A stretch of 64,000 bases of DNA. It comes from Sulfurimonas sp. HSL-3221. Lineage in GTDB: Bacteria; Campylobacterota; Campylobacteria; Campylobacterales; Sulfurimonadaceae. The translations under genes were made by a program, and so were the position numbers. The notes beneath the pieces are model-generated. The model did no database searches and was not told where the DNA came from. It was given only the letters and a program-made list of their open reading frames with translations. Of this stretch, positions 47,427-56,026 are shown piece after piece (positions within the stretch are counted from its first letter, which is position 1; the number at the start of each line of letters is the position of its first letter). The stretch is taken from positions 310,001-374,000 of the forward strand of contig NZ_CP087998.1 in the NCBI RefSeq assembly GCF_021044585.1, read 5' to 3'.

Positions 47427-48274
47427 TAGATCGTATCGATACTCATCAGGGTCATTGTGCCCAGCAGGAAGAGGTTGATCCCCCGGAAAAGGGTACTGGC
47501 GCGTTCCGCGGTGAGCTGTCGGAAGGGGATGCGTCCGCCCGCGGCGGCCGTGGCGGCGGCCAGTGCTGCCAGCAGTAGAAGGATGGCGGAGCTTCTGATC
47601 CCGAAGATCGCCGCGGTGTAGAGGGCGCAGAAGATGGTGAGCATCCACCAGACGCAGAGCACCCGTCGAAACCCGGTCTCGCCGAAGATCTCGACGGCCG
47701 TCGGGAAGCCCGCGGCGCGGTAGTCGGCGTCGTGTTTGGCCGCGAGGAGCCAGAAGTGGGGGACCTGCCAGACGAAAAAGAGCAGCCCCAGCGCAAAGAA
47801 CTCCGGATCGGCGAGGCTCCGCCCTGCGGCGAGCCAGCCGATGGCAGGGGGGATCATCCCCAGCAGGCCTCCCGGTACGACGGCGAAGGCCGAATAGCGT
47901 TTGAGGATGGTGTAGACGCCGTTGTACCAGAAAGGGACGAAGAGGAAGAGCAGCAGGCCCGTCGTCTTCAGGGTGGCGGAGATCAGGAGCGTCCCCAGGG
48001 CGATCAGCGCCAGTGAGACGGCCAGTGCGGCATCGGGATGGACCCGCCCAGAGGGGATGGGCCGCCGTTTCGTGCGTTTCATCTTGCTGTCGCTCTCCCA
48101 CTCCTGGTACTGGTTCAGCGCCGAAACGCCCAGGGCGAGGAGCAGCACGGCCAGCGTCGAGGGGAGAAGCGGCGCAAGATCTCTGCCGCCGCCCAGGGCG
48201 AAGCCGAAAACGGCGGAGAGCGTCACCGCCGCCGAGAGGCGGAATTTGGTCAGTTCCATCAGTGTGCGAATCAT
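47426..48274 (-). CDS. ctaB: heme O synthase (protoheme IX farnesyltransferase)
   Basis: A 282-residue membrane prenyltransferase with about nine helices. It attaches a farnesyl group to heme B, making heme O for the oxidase encoded beside it. The active-site region has NQYQEWESD (about residues 54-62), where E. coli CyoE has NNYIDRDID; the second motif YTILKR...GMIPPAIGWLA is also present. A conservative Glu replaces the first Asp. It is the last gene of the oxidase operon and overlaps coxB by 4 bases (ATGA). Confidence 0.93.
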   Translation of the reverse strand: MIRTLMELTKFRLSAAVTLSAVFGFALGGGRDLAPLLPSTLAVLLLALGVSALNQYQEWESDSKMKRTKRRPIPSGRVHPDAALAVSLALIALGTLLISATLKTTGLLLFLFVPFWYNGVYTILKRYSAFAVVPGGLLGMIPPAIGWLAAGRSLADPEFFALGLLFFVWQVPHFWLLAAKHDADYRAAGFPTAVEIFGETGFRRVLCVWWMLTIFCALYTAAIFGIRSSAILLLLAALAAATAAAGGRIPFRQLTAERASTLFRGINLFLLGTMTLMSIDTI

Positions 48275-49629
48275 TTGAGCTCCTTCATGTAGGTGACGAG
48301 CGCTTCGATCTCCTCAGCGGAGAGCATCTTCCCGAAGGGGGGCATAAGCCCCGGCGCAAAGCCTTCGACGATGTCGGCGTTCGGGGTTTCGACGGAGCTG
48401 CGCAGGTACGCTTCGTCGGCCGTTACCTCGCGGTTTTTGCCGTCGGTGACGACCGTCAGCTTGCTGCCATAGAGGCCTTTGAGCGTCGGACCGAGCTTTT
48501 TCGAACCGTCGAGACTGTGGCAGGCGCCGCACCCTTTTGCATTGAAGAGGGTCGCCCCGTCAGGGGCGGCAGACGCCTCCTGCGGTGCGGTCGGTTCGGC
48601 TTCCGCCGGTGCGGGTGCTGCGGCCGGCTCCATCGTTGGCGCTGCGGCGGGAGCGGCCGTCTCGGGGGCCGCACCGCCGCCGTTTTGCTCTTTGATGAAG
48701 GCCACGAGCGCCTTCAGCTGCTCGGCGTCGATCTGGCCGGAGAGGTCGGGCATGACGCCATCCGGGAAGCCCTCGGCCACGTCGGCGCCCGGTGCGCGGA
48801 TGGCACGTTCGAGGTAGGCGTCGTCGACGACGGTCCGGCGCGTTTTGCCGCCCGTTGTCACGGTGACTTCTTTGCCGAAGAGTCCCGCAAAAGAGGGACC
48901 GACGATAACCGAACCGTCGAGGCTGTGGCAGGAGGCGCAACCCAGCGTTTTGTAAAGCATCTCCCCTTTGCTTTTGGGTGCGGCCGTGTCGTGGGGGCTC
49001 AGCTTGTCGCTGGCGTACCACGCATCAAAATCCGCCGTCTTCATGACCTCGACTTTCGTGAGCATCTTTGCGTGTCCGACGCCGCAGTACTCGGCACATT
49101 CGATGTCATACCTTCCCGGTTTTGTGGCATTGAACCAGATGTGCGTTTTACGCCCGGGAACGACATCCTCCTTGACCCGGAAAGCGGGGACGAAGAAGCT
49201 GTGCAGGACGTCGCCGTCGGGCGCACTCATGATCAGCTTAACGTTTTGGCCGACGGGAACGTAGAGTTCGTCGGTCTGTTTGCCGTTGGGATAGGTGAAA
49301 GTCCAGGACCAGCGCTTGCCCAGCACGTCGATGGTGAAGGCGTCCTTGGGCATGGTACGCAGGTCCCGGAAGGAGGTGTAGCCGTAGTAGAAGATGACGA
49401 AGAGCAGGATCGTCGGGATGACGGTCCAGGCGATTTCCAGCCCCAGGTGGTCGCGAATGTTGCGGATCTCCCCGGGCTCGACACGACTGTGGTGGTAGCG
49501 CACGATAAAGAGGAGCATCAGGCCGGCCACGAGGACGAACATGGCGATGGAGATGCCGGTCGTGATCCAGAAGGCCCGGTCCACGTCGGCGGCGTAGGTG
49601 GAAACGTCTTGATTGAATCCTTCGAGCAT
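48271..49629 (-). CDS. coxB: cytochrome c oxidase subunit II with two fused cytochrome c domains
   Basis: A 452-residue subunit: two N-terminal helices (about residues 20-42 and 65-82), a periplasmic CuA domain with ligands His ~143, Cys 178, Cys 182, His 186 and Met 189 (ECAEYCGVGHAKM), then two tandem cytochrome c domains with CASCH (231-235) and CGACH (367-371). An Ala/Pro/Glu-rich linker (about 318-356) separates them. Single-heme caa3 subunits have one such domain, so two give a longer electron path from the donor to CuA. It is transcribed with coxACD and ctaB. Confidence 0.92.
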   Translation of the reverse strand: MLEGFNQDVSTYAADVDRAFWITTGISIAMFVLVAGLMLLFIVRYHHSRVEPGEIRNIRDHLGLEIAWTVIPTILLFVIFYYGYTSFRDLRTMPKDAFTIDVLGKRWSWTFTYPNGKQTDELYVPVGQNVKLIMSAPDGDVLHSFFVPAFRVKEDVVPGRKTHIWFNATKPGRYDIECAEYCGVGHAKMLTKVEVMKTADFDAWYASDKLSPHDTAAPKSKGEMLYKTLGCASCHSLDGSVIVGPSFAGLFGKEVTVTTGGKTRRTVVDDAYLERAIRAPGADVAEGFPDGVMPDLSGQIDAEQLKALVAFIKEQNGGGAAPETAAPAAAPTMEPAAAPAPAEAEPTAPQEASAAPDGATLFNAKGCGACHSLDGSKKLGPTLKGLYGSKLTVVTDGKNREVTADEAYLRSSVETPNADIVEGFAPGLMPPFGKMLSAEEIEALVTYMKELK

Positions 49630-49641
49630 GCCTTCTCCTTT

Positions 49642-49923
49642 TTATGAGTGGGCCACGTCGATACCGACGATGACGAAAAAGACCAGTAAGATCACGAGAG
49701 CCATGCCCACATACCCTTTGAGGTACGCGGTCTCGCTGCGCAGGTGCATGTAGTACGCGGCGACCAGGGCCACCTTCATGGCGGCGATGAGCAGCTGGAT
49801 GCCAACCGTGCCGCCGACGGCAAGGGGGAGGAGCGAGGGCTGCACGAAGGTCAGCAGCGTCAGCAGCAGCAGGCCGCCCAGCACTTTGGTATAGAGGGCG
49901 ACGGAGGGGGTGGCGTGTTCCAT
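49642..49923 (-). CDS. cytochrome c oxidase subunit IV (CtaF/CyoD-like)
   Basis: A 93-residue membrane protein with three hydrophobic segments: LGGLLLLTLLTFVQPSLL, GTVGIQLLIAAMKVALVAAYYMHLR and GMALVILLVFFVIVGIDVA. It matches the small subunit IV of heme-copper oxidases, which stabilises the CuB centre during assembly. It lies between subunit III (1-base gap) and subunit II genes in a leftward operon. Confidence 0.88.
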   Translation of the reverse strand: MEHATPSVALYTKVLGGLLLLTLLTFVQPSLLPLAVGGTVGIQLLIAAMKVALVAAYYMHLRSETAYLKGYVGMALVILLVFFVIVGIDVAHS

Positions 49924-49924
49924 C

Positions 49925-50572
49925 TCAGACTCCTATCATGTAAAACAGCGGGAAGAGGATGATCCAGACGAGGTGGACGAAATCCCAGTAGAGCGTCACG
50001 TTCTTCATCACGATGGTGTGCTCGGGCCGGATGCCGCCGGAGCGGATCAGCAGGAGCACCCAGCTCATCAGCGCCACGCCGGCGATGACGTGCAGGCCGT
50101 GCAGACCCGTCATGACGAAGTAGAGGCCGAAAAAGAGGATCTCGCCTCTGTCCAGGGCGTCAAGTACCCCCGAACCGGGGTAGATGCCCCGGCTGATCTC
50201 CATGTTCCACTCGACGGCCTTGATCCCGAGAAAGATAAGGGCCATCAGGGCGGTCGCGCCCACGAGCAGGACCGCGGCGCGGACCCTGCCCCGGCGCAGC
50301 ATCATCGTACCGAGCCCCATGGTGTAGGTGCTGATGAGCAGGATCATTGTATTGGTGCCGCCCAGCCAGACGTCGAGGTGGCCGGAGGAGGCGACATAGC
50401 TCTCCGTGTGGCGGTAGAAGTAGATGGCGAAGAGCAGAAAGAGTGTCCCAAACATCATCGCCTCGGTCATCAAAAAGACCCAGAACCCGAACTTGGCTCC
50501 GCCGTAGTCATTGTGAAAGTCGACGACGGGATGGGGCTGTCCCTGTGCGTCGTATGCCATTTCCTGTTGCAT
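49925..50572 (-). CDS. coxC: cytochrome c oxidase subunit III
   Basis: A 215-residue membrane protein with five to six helices. Family residues: FWVFLMTEAMMFGTLF (about 30-45), EWNMEISRGIYPGSG and the C-terminal GLHGLHVIAGVALMSWVLLLI segment with conserved HxxH. Subunit III supports proton entry and stability of the catalytic subunit. The start overlaps the coxA stop by one base. Confidence 0.92.
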   Translation of the reverse strand: MQQEMAYDAQGQPHPVVDFHNDYGGAKFGFWVFLMTEAMMFGTLFLLFAIYFYRHTESYVASSGHLDVWLGGTNTMILLISTYTMGLGTMMLRRGRVRAAVLLVGATALMALIFLGIKAVEWNMEISRGIYPGSGVLDALDRGEILFFGLYFVMTGLHGLHVIAGVALMSWVLLLIRSGGIRPEHTIVMKNVTLYWDFVHLVWIILFPLFYMIGV

Positions 50573-52218
50573 CAGCGTATCCTCCGGAAGTTTTCATCGA
50601 ACTGCACGAGGGGCTCGCCCGCCTCGTACTCATAGGGCTCGAAATCCACGTAAGGGATCTTGGGGAAGTTCTCCAGCGGCGGGGGCGAGGGGATGTGCCA
50701 CTCCAGTGTCGTCGCGTTCCAGGGGTTTGGACCGGCGTCGCGTCCCGAGCGGAGTCCCCGGTAGAAGGTGTAGACGATCATGACCAGGCCGGATGCTATC
50801 AGCAGCGCCCCGACCCCGGAGATCTGGTGGTAGACGGTGAAATCGGGCAGATAATCGAAATAGCGGCGGGGGTTGCCGAAGAAGCCGGCGAGGAACATCG
50901 GGAACCAGAGCATATTGAACCCGACGAAGGCGAGCCCGAAGGCGATGCGCCCCAGCCCCTCGTCATAGAGCTTCCCGGTGATCTTCGGGTACCAGTAGTG
51001 CAGCCCCCCGATAAACATAAAAATGACCCCGCCGAGAATAGTGTAGTGGAAATGGGCCACGACGTAGTAGGTGTCGTGCAGGTGGATGTCCGGGCCGATG
51101 GCGCCCAGGGTCAGGCCCGTCAGCCCGCCGACGGTGAAGTTGATGATACTCCCCAGGATCCAGAGCATCGGCGTGGCGAGGACGATGGAGCCTTTGTACA
51201 TCGTCGCTACCCAGTCGAAGATCTTTACTCCCGTGGGCACCGCGACGAGGAAGGTGAGAAAGGAGAAGATGACCCGGGCCAGGTCGCTCATGCCCGAGGT
51301 GTACATGTGGTGGCCCCAGACGAGGTAGCCGATGCCGGCGATGGAGGCCGAGGAGATGGCGATGGCGTGGTAGCCGAATATGGTGCGGCGGGTGAAGGCG
51401 GGCAGCACCTCGGAGACGATGCCGAATCCCGGAAGGATCATCAGGTAGACCGCCGGGTGGGAGTAGATCCAGAAGAGGTGCTCGAAGAGGACCGGATCGC
51501 CCCCCTTCGTCGGGTCGAAGATCCCTATTCCCAGGGTGCGTTCAAGGATGACGAGCAGCAGGGTGATGCCCACGACCGGGGTCGCGAGCACCTGGATCCA
51601 TGCCGTGGCGTAGAGTCCCCAGATAAAGAGCGGCATCTTGAAAAACCCCATGCCGGGGGCGCGCAGCCGGTGGATGGTGACGATGAAATTGAGCCCCGTC
51701 AGGATCGACGACAGGCCCAGGATAAAGGCGGCGCTCAGCGTCGAGAGTACATGCGCGTCGGTGCGGATGCTGTAGGGGGCGTAGAAGGTCCAGCCCGTGT
51801 CGGCGAACCCGTGCCCCGTGACCAGGGAGGAGATCCCCAGGATTACGCCGAGGACGTAGAACCAAAATGAGATGAGGTTGAGCCGGGGGAAGGAGACGTC
51901 GTGTGCGCCCAGCATCAGCGGCAGCAGAAAGTTGCCGAGGGTCGCGGGGATCCCGGGGACGATGAACAGAAAGATCATCGTGACGCCGTGGAAGGTGAAG
52001 AGTTCGTTGTAGGTCTGCGGTTCAAGGAACTGGGCCCCGGGCGCGAAAAGCTCCGCGCGCATCGTCAGCGCGGCGCCCACCGCCAGGAAAAAGAGCGTAA
52101 ACATCAGCGTCATATACATCAGGCCGATGCGCTTGTGGTCGATGCTGAAGATCCACTGCAGGACGGGGTTGCGCAGATGGCCGAACATGGTATGGGTTTC
52201 ATGATAGAAGCTAGGCAT
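50572..52218 (-). CDS. coxA: cytochrome c oxidase subunit I, A2-type
   Basis: A 548-residue catalytic subunit with 12 helices. Heme and CuB ligands: His in ELFTFHGVTM (low-spin heme side), YSHPAVYLMIL (~residues 253-263), WGHHMY (two CuB His) and HDTYYVVAHFHYTI (two hemes). YSHP instead of GHPEVY places it in the A2 subfamily, so it lacks the D-channel Glu and should use the adjacent Tyr/Ser path. Reduces oxygen to water and pumps protons. GGAGG lies six bases before the ATG, which overlaps the end of the SCO gene. Confidence 0.95.
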   Translation of the reverse strand: MPSFYHETHTMFGHLRNPVLQWIFSIDHKRIGLMYMTLMFTLFFLAVGAALTMRAELFAPGAQFLEPQTYNELFTFHGVTMIFLFIVPGIPATLGNFLLPLMLGAHDVSFPRLNLISFWFYVLGVILGISSLVTGHGFADTGWTFYAPYSIRTDAHVLSTLSAAFILGLSSILTGLNFIVTIHRLRAPGMGFFKMPLFIWGLYATAWIQVLATPVVGITLLLVILERTLGIGIFDPTKGGDPVLFEHLFWIYSHPAVYLMILPGFGIVSEVLPAFTRRTIFGYHAIAISSASIAGIGYLVWGHHMYTSGMSDLARVIFSFLTFLVAVPTGVKIFDWVATMYKGSIVLATPMLWILGSIINFTVGGLTGLTLGAIGPDIHLHDTYYVVAHFHYTILGGVIFMFIGGLHYWYPKITGKLYDEGLGRIAFGLAFVGFNMLWFPMFLAGFFGNPRRYFDYLPDFTVYHQISGVGALLIASGLVMIVYTFYRGLRSGRDAGPNPWNATTLEWHIPSPPPLENFPKIPYVDFEPYEYEAGEPLVQFDENFRRIR

Positions 52219-53044
52219 TGTTGTCCTCCATGGAACGCTTTTTTCTGCCGGAGAGCACCAGGTAGAGGAAGAAGCCGGCCAGGATCAACGTCAGGGCGAT
52301 GGCCCCGAACTTTTCGGCGGCAAAAACGTAGGTTTTGTTCTTCGGGTCGAAGGCGAAGCAGAAGAGGAGCCCCTTGGCGATGGTGGGGCGCACTTTTCCC
52401 TGTGAGGCTTCCATCAGGGCCATCTGGATATCAAAGGGGAGCTGCTGGATTCCGTTGAGGTAGCGGGTAATCTTCCCTTGGGGCGAGAGGGCGACGAGCA
52501 CGGCGGGGTGGACATACTCTTCCATGCCGTTCGGTCCGACCTGTTTTTCGTATTGGAAGCCGACGGCATCGGTCACCTTTCGGATGTTTTCGTCGCTGCC
52601 GGTCAGGAAGGTCCAGGCGGCGGGATCGAAGGGACGGGGCATGGAGGCGAGGAGGTTCGCCTTTTTCTTGGCTGCGTCGGCAGGCCCCTCGTCGGGGTTG
52701 AAACTGAGGGTGATGATCTTATACTCTTTGCCTTCGGCCAGTTTGACCATCGTGAGGTTTTGGGCGAGGTCGTTGAGCTGGGGGGTGCAGAGGCCGGGAC
52801 ATCCGTAGTAGTTGAGGGTGAGAATGGCCGGTTTGCCGTCCATGACCTCCCCGAGCGTGACACGGTGCCCTTCGTCATCGACAAAGGGGACATCCAGCGG
52901 CAGCTGTCCGGCGGGATGTTCGATCATCCCCAGCGTGGGCGGCGTATCGGCGTAGCCTGCCGCGGCACAGAGCAGAATGCATGCGAACCAGTAGAGCGGC
53001 AGCGCAATTGGGTAGGTCTTTTTTCGTCGTATGCCGGCGGACAT
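52211..53044 (-). CDS. SCO1/SenC family copper chaperone
   Basis: A 277-residue membrane-bound thioredoxin-fold protein. It has an N-terminal signal or anchor (YWFACILLCAAAGYA) and, unusually, a second C-terminal helix (IALTLILAGFFLYLVL). The copper ligands are CPGLC (about residues 81-85) and His in VHPAVLV (about 170). SCO proteins insert copper into CuA of subunit II. It is the first gene of the oxidase operon. Upstream, 53045-53289 (245 bp) is an AT-rich stretch with a TCCGG-AAA-CCGGA palindrome (53168-53180) and a likely TATAAG -10 (53094-53099, reverse). Confidence 0.92.
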   Translation of the reverse strand: MSAGIRRKKTYPIALPLYWFACILLCAAAGYADTPPTLGMIEHPAGQLPLDVPFVDDEGHRVTLGEVMDGKPAILTLNYYGCPGLCTPQLNDLAQNLTMVKLAEGKEYKIITLSFNPDEGPADAAKKKANLLASMPRPFDPAAWTFLTGSDENIRKVTDAVGFQYEKQVGPNGMEEYVHPAVLVALSPQGKITRYLNGIQQLPFDIQMALMEASQGKVRPTIAKGLLFCFAFDPKNKTYVFAAEKFGAIALTLILAGFFLYLVLSGRKKRSMEDNNA

Positions 53045-53289
53045 GGGATGGTCTCCTTGTGAACAACGTCGAAATGATGGTCGTGATAGAGGCCTTATAG
53101 TCGTCGGCCCGATAAAACTGCTGGATTCCCCTCCGGCATTTTCGGGTAGAAAATGCATGTTTTTGATCCGGAAACCGGAATGGCATTATTCGGATTTCTA
53201 ATACTATGCTAACGAGAAAAACCAAAAGAAATCTTTGGATTTTTGTCTAGTTTCGGTCCGCCCCGTTTCGTTTCAATCCGAAAGAGGGC

Positions 53290-55410
53290 TTAGATCGTGC
53301 AGTGGTCCTTGTGGATCTCCCTGCTTTTGGGAAAGGGGTCGATGGAGAGGAGGAAAACGGGGAGCAGCAGCAGGTCGGTGGCGAGGGAGAGCGTAATGAG
53401 CTCGGCGCCGAACTTGCCGATGTCGCGCAGGCTCGCGATCGACGTCATCATCAGCGACGCGAAGAAGATGACGAGGACGAAGGCGCCGATGACGACGGGG
53501 ACGGCGCCGTAGAAGAAGGTGATCTCCAGGGCGTGTTTGCGGCTGCGTCCGAAGAAGCGGGCGCGGAAATACTTGAAAGCAAAATGGACTGTCGCATCGG
53601 AACCGAGCCCGACGGAGATGGACATCGCGATGAGCATCTCGAGGTTGACGGGGGTGTCGAGCAGTTCCATCGCCAGACCGAACCAGGCGATGGGGATGGC
53701 GTTGGTGATAAAGCCGATGTAGATCATCCGTCCCGACCCGAAGATGATCCCCATGATCAGACCGATGATGACGAGGGCCGTAAAGAGCGAGGCGGCCAGC
53801 ACGACGATCTGCTGCTGTTTGGCGCTGCGCACGAGGGTCTGGACGTCGCTGAAGTGCAGGGGGAGCGCCCGGTAATCGCGCAGGTAGGTCAGCAGCGCCG
53901 CCGTATCGACGCCGGGCTCCATGAAGAGCGTGAGTTTGAGCGTCTGTTTTTCGTCGTCGAAGTAGCGCTGGTTGAGGTCATACATGTCGATAAAGAAGAG
54001 CGCGCGTAGGATCGCCTGGTCGTCCATTGGTTCGTCGGGGGCTTCGGCCTGGTGAATGAGGCGCAGCAGCGCGGCGACGCTGTCGACCCGGTCAACACTG
54101 GCGAAGCGGCCTGTCAGCTCCGAGGCGAAGGTGTCGATCTTGGCCACGGTGGCGGGGTCGATCTCCTCGAACGGTACGGTAAGCACGAGGGTGCGGCCGC
54201 TCTGGCCGGGGGAAAGGAGCAGGTCCGCGCGGGTCAGGAAGAGGCTGAGCCCCAGCAGCAGGATACCGATGGTGACGAGGTTGAGCAGTCGCAGGAGTTT
54301 GGGATTGTAGTCCAGTTCCCGGCTGACGAAGTAGTAGACGGGACGCGTAAAACGCACGCGGGGGTGGCGCACCCGGAAATAGCTGAGTAGGGCGATCAGC
54401 AGCGTCGTGTTGAGCAGCAGGGCGATGAGGGAGGCGCCGATGATGCTGATGCTGAGCATCCGGACGATTTCGTTCTCGGAGAAGAGCAGCGTTCCCAGCC
54501 CCACGGCAGTGATAACGGTGGTCCAGAGTGCCGGCGTCACCGTACGGTTGAGGGATTTGAGCAGGGCCCGGTGGGAGTCGTCTCGGTACTGTGTCACGTG
54601 CCACCGGTAGTAGAAGTAGAGATAATCCACCAGGGCGATGGCGATGATAATGAGCCCCAGGGCGAGATGCAGTTCGTGCAGTCCGGTGATGAGGTAGACG
54701 AGTTCGAAGGTGAAGAGGAGGGTGCCCGAGACGACAACGATCGCGGCGAAGGCGGAGACGTAGTTGTGAAAGATGATCCGGAAAAAGAGTATGACGGCCA
54801 GGATGATCAGGCACAGATACAGCAGGGTCTGCCGGTAGCTGAAGCTGCTGTCGGTTTCATCGAGCGTATACCCGAACGGGATGGAGAGCTGTGTCCCGGC
54901 CAGCCGTTCGTCCCCGTAGAGGTAGAAATCGAAAGCGCCGAAGTCCTCCGTGACGTAGCGGCGGTAGGCGTCGGGCAGGGCCCGGATAAACGCATACGCC
55001 TGGGCGGCATTGAGTTCGGAGAGGGGAAGGGCCTTGATGAGCGACGAACCTTCGGTTGCCTTGTCGTTGTAGATGTAGCGGCTGCTAAAGAGCGAATCGA
55101 CGTGCCGTACCCCTTTCATCTGTGTCAGCTGCGTATGGAGCGCCGCCAGTTTTGACTTGGTGTCGTCATCGAACCGGTCGACGTAGACCCGCAGATGCTG
55201 CACATTCTCGGGCACGATTCCCAGGGCCTTCGTCATGGCAAGCTCCTGCGAACCCCCCAGCCAGAACCGTTCGTCGCTGAGAACAAAACTGAAACGCCCC
55301 AGGGCGAGCGTCAGCAGGGCTAGCAGCAGAAAAAGCCCGATCACGGCGGCGCGATTACGGGTGATGAAGGTGACGTAGCGGCTGACTTTGGGGGTCTCTT
55401 GGTATCTCAT
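53290..55410 (-). CDS. MMPL/RND-type exporter (SSD-like)
   Basis: A 706-residue inner-membrane protein with about 12 helices and two periplasmic loops. Conserved features include GSDATVHFAFKY (about residues 605-616) and LVDYLYFYYRW (about 258-268), as in the MMPL/HpnN-type predicted exporters (COG1033), which transport lipids or hydrophobic molecules. No adaptor protein is encoded. Its start overlaps the thioredoxin-like gene by 4 bases, so the two products may act together. Confidence 0.85.
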   Translation of the reverse strand: MRYQETPKVSRYVTFITRNRAAVIGLFLLLALLTLALGRFSFVLSDERFWLGGSQELAMTKALGIVPENVQHLRVYVDRFDDDTKSKLAALHTQLTQMKGVRHVDSLFSSRYIYNDKATEGSSLIKALPLSELNAAQAYAFIRALPDAYRRYVTEDFGAFDFYLYGDERLAGTQLSIPFGYTLDETDSSFSYRQTLLYLCLIILAVILFFRIIFHNYVSAFAAIVVVSGTLLFTFELVYLITGLHELHLALGLIIIAIALVDYLYFYYRWHVTQYRDDSHRALLKSLNRTVTPALWTTVITAVGLGTLLFSENEIVRMLSISIIGASLIALLLNTTLLIALLSYFRVRHPRVRFTRPVYYFVSRELDYNPKLLRLLNLVTIGILLLGLSLFLTRADLLLSPGQSGRTLVLTVPFEEIDPATVAKIDTFASELTGRFASVDRVDSVAALLRLIHQAEAPDEPMDDQAILRALFFIDMYDLNQRYFDDEKQTLKLTLFMEPGVDTAALLTYLRDYRALPLHFSDVQTLVRSAKQQQIVVLAASLFTALVIIGLIMGIIFGSGRMIYIGFITNAIPIAWFGLAMELLDTPVNLEMLIAMSISVGLGSDATVHFAFKYFRARFFGRSRKHALEITFFYGAVPVVIGAFVLVIFFASLMMTSIASLRDIGKFGAELITLSLATDLLLLPVFLLSIDPFPKSREIHKDHCTI

Positions 55411-55895
55411 GGCTGCTTCTTTTTGTCGAGGATGAGGTAGGGGCGTTTGTCGACGCCGATCTGCTCCGCTGCCTTCTTGATGCGGGCGACCTTGACGTGG
55501 ATGATTGGCGGGGTAAGGCGGTTGAGTTTGGGCAGGGGGGCGCGCCTCAGCATATAGTCGAGCATCGCCTCTTTGGGACGGGGGGCGTTGTAGATGGCGT
55601 TGATGACGGCCCCGGACTTGAACATGGGATGGGCGTAGAGAAAAAAGTAGTAGTGGTAGCGCCGCTGCATCTTTTCGTTTTCTGTAATCATGCCGACAAA
55701 ATCCCGCGAATGGGGGCAGCGCGGATCGATAAAGGCGTAGACGTCCGTCGGCCCTTTTCCCAGTTCGATGGCGTCGCCCTTGATGTCAAAGAGAAGGGGC
55801 AGCACTTCGCTCAGCGGTTTTTTGATGGTTGCCCCGGCGGCATAGGGGGCGGTGAACAGCAGGACCGAAAGGAGGCTGAACAACAGAAATTTCAT
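55407..55895 (-). CDS. secreted thioredoxin-fold protein (DsbG/C-like, degenerate active site)
   Basis: A 162-residue protein with a signal peptide (to about residue 21). A core resembling disulfide isomerases includes YAFIDPRCPHSRDF (about residues 50-63), where the active site is CPHS and lacks the second Cys of CxxC. A later KRPYLIL (about 150-157) matches a thioredoxin cis-proline position. It cannot form the usual redox disulfide and might act as a chaperone or isomerase with one Cys. TATAAT (55907-55912) lies 11 bases before the ATG and no ribosome-binding site is seen. Confidence 0.7.
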   Translation of the reverse strand: MKFLLFSLLSVLLFTAPYAAGATIKKPLSEVLPLLFDIKGDAIELGKGPTDVYAFIDPRCPHSRDFVGMITENEKMQRRYHYYFFLYAHPMFKSGAVINAIYNAPRPKEAMLDYMLRRAPLPKLNRLTPPIIHVKVARIKKAAEQIGVDKRPYLILDKKKQP

Positions 55896-56026
55896 GCTTA
55901 GTGACGATTATAGTATACCTTCTTCCCATTTGTCTGTATAAATAGAACAAATAGGTGGCAGCGGAGGGGTTTCGTTAACCTAAAGTGCTACAATAATAGG
56001 CAATTTAAACGGCTGCAGGAGAGAGT

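Noticed and set aside
50347-51870. 507-codon plus-strand frame opposite coxA/coxC
   Set aside because: coxA and coxC are certain on the reverse strand, and the frame gives a low-complexity charged protein with no family.
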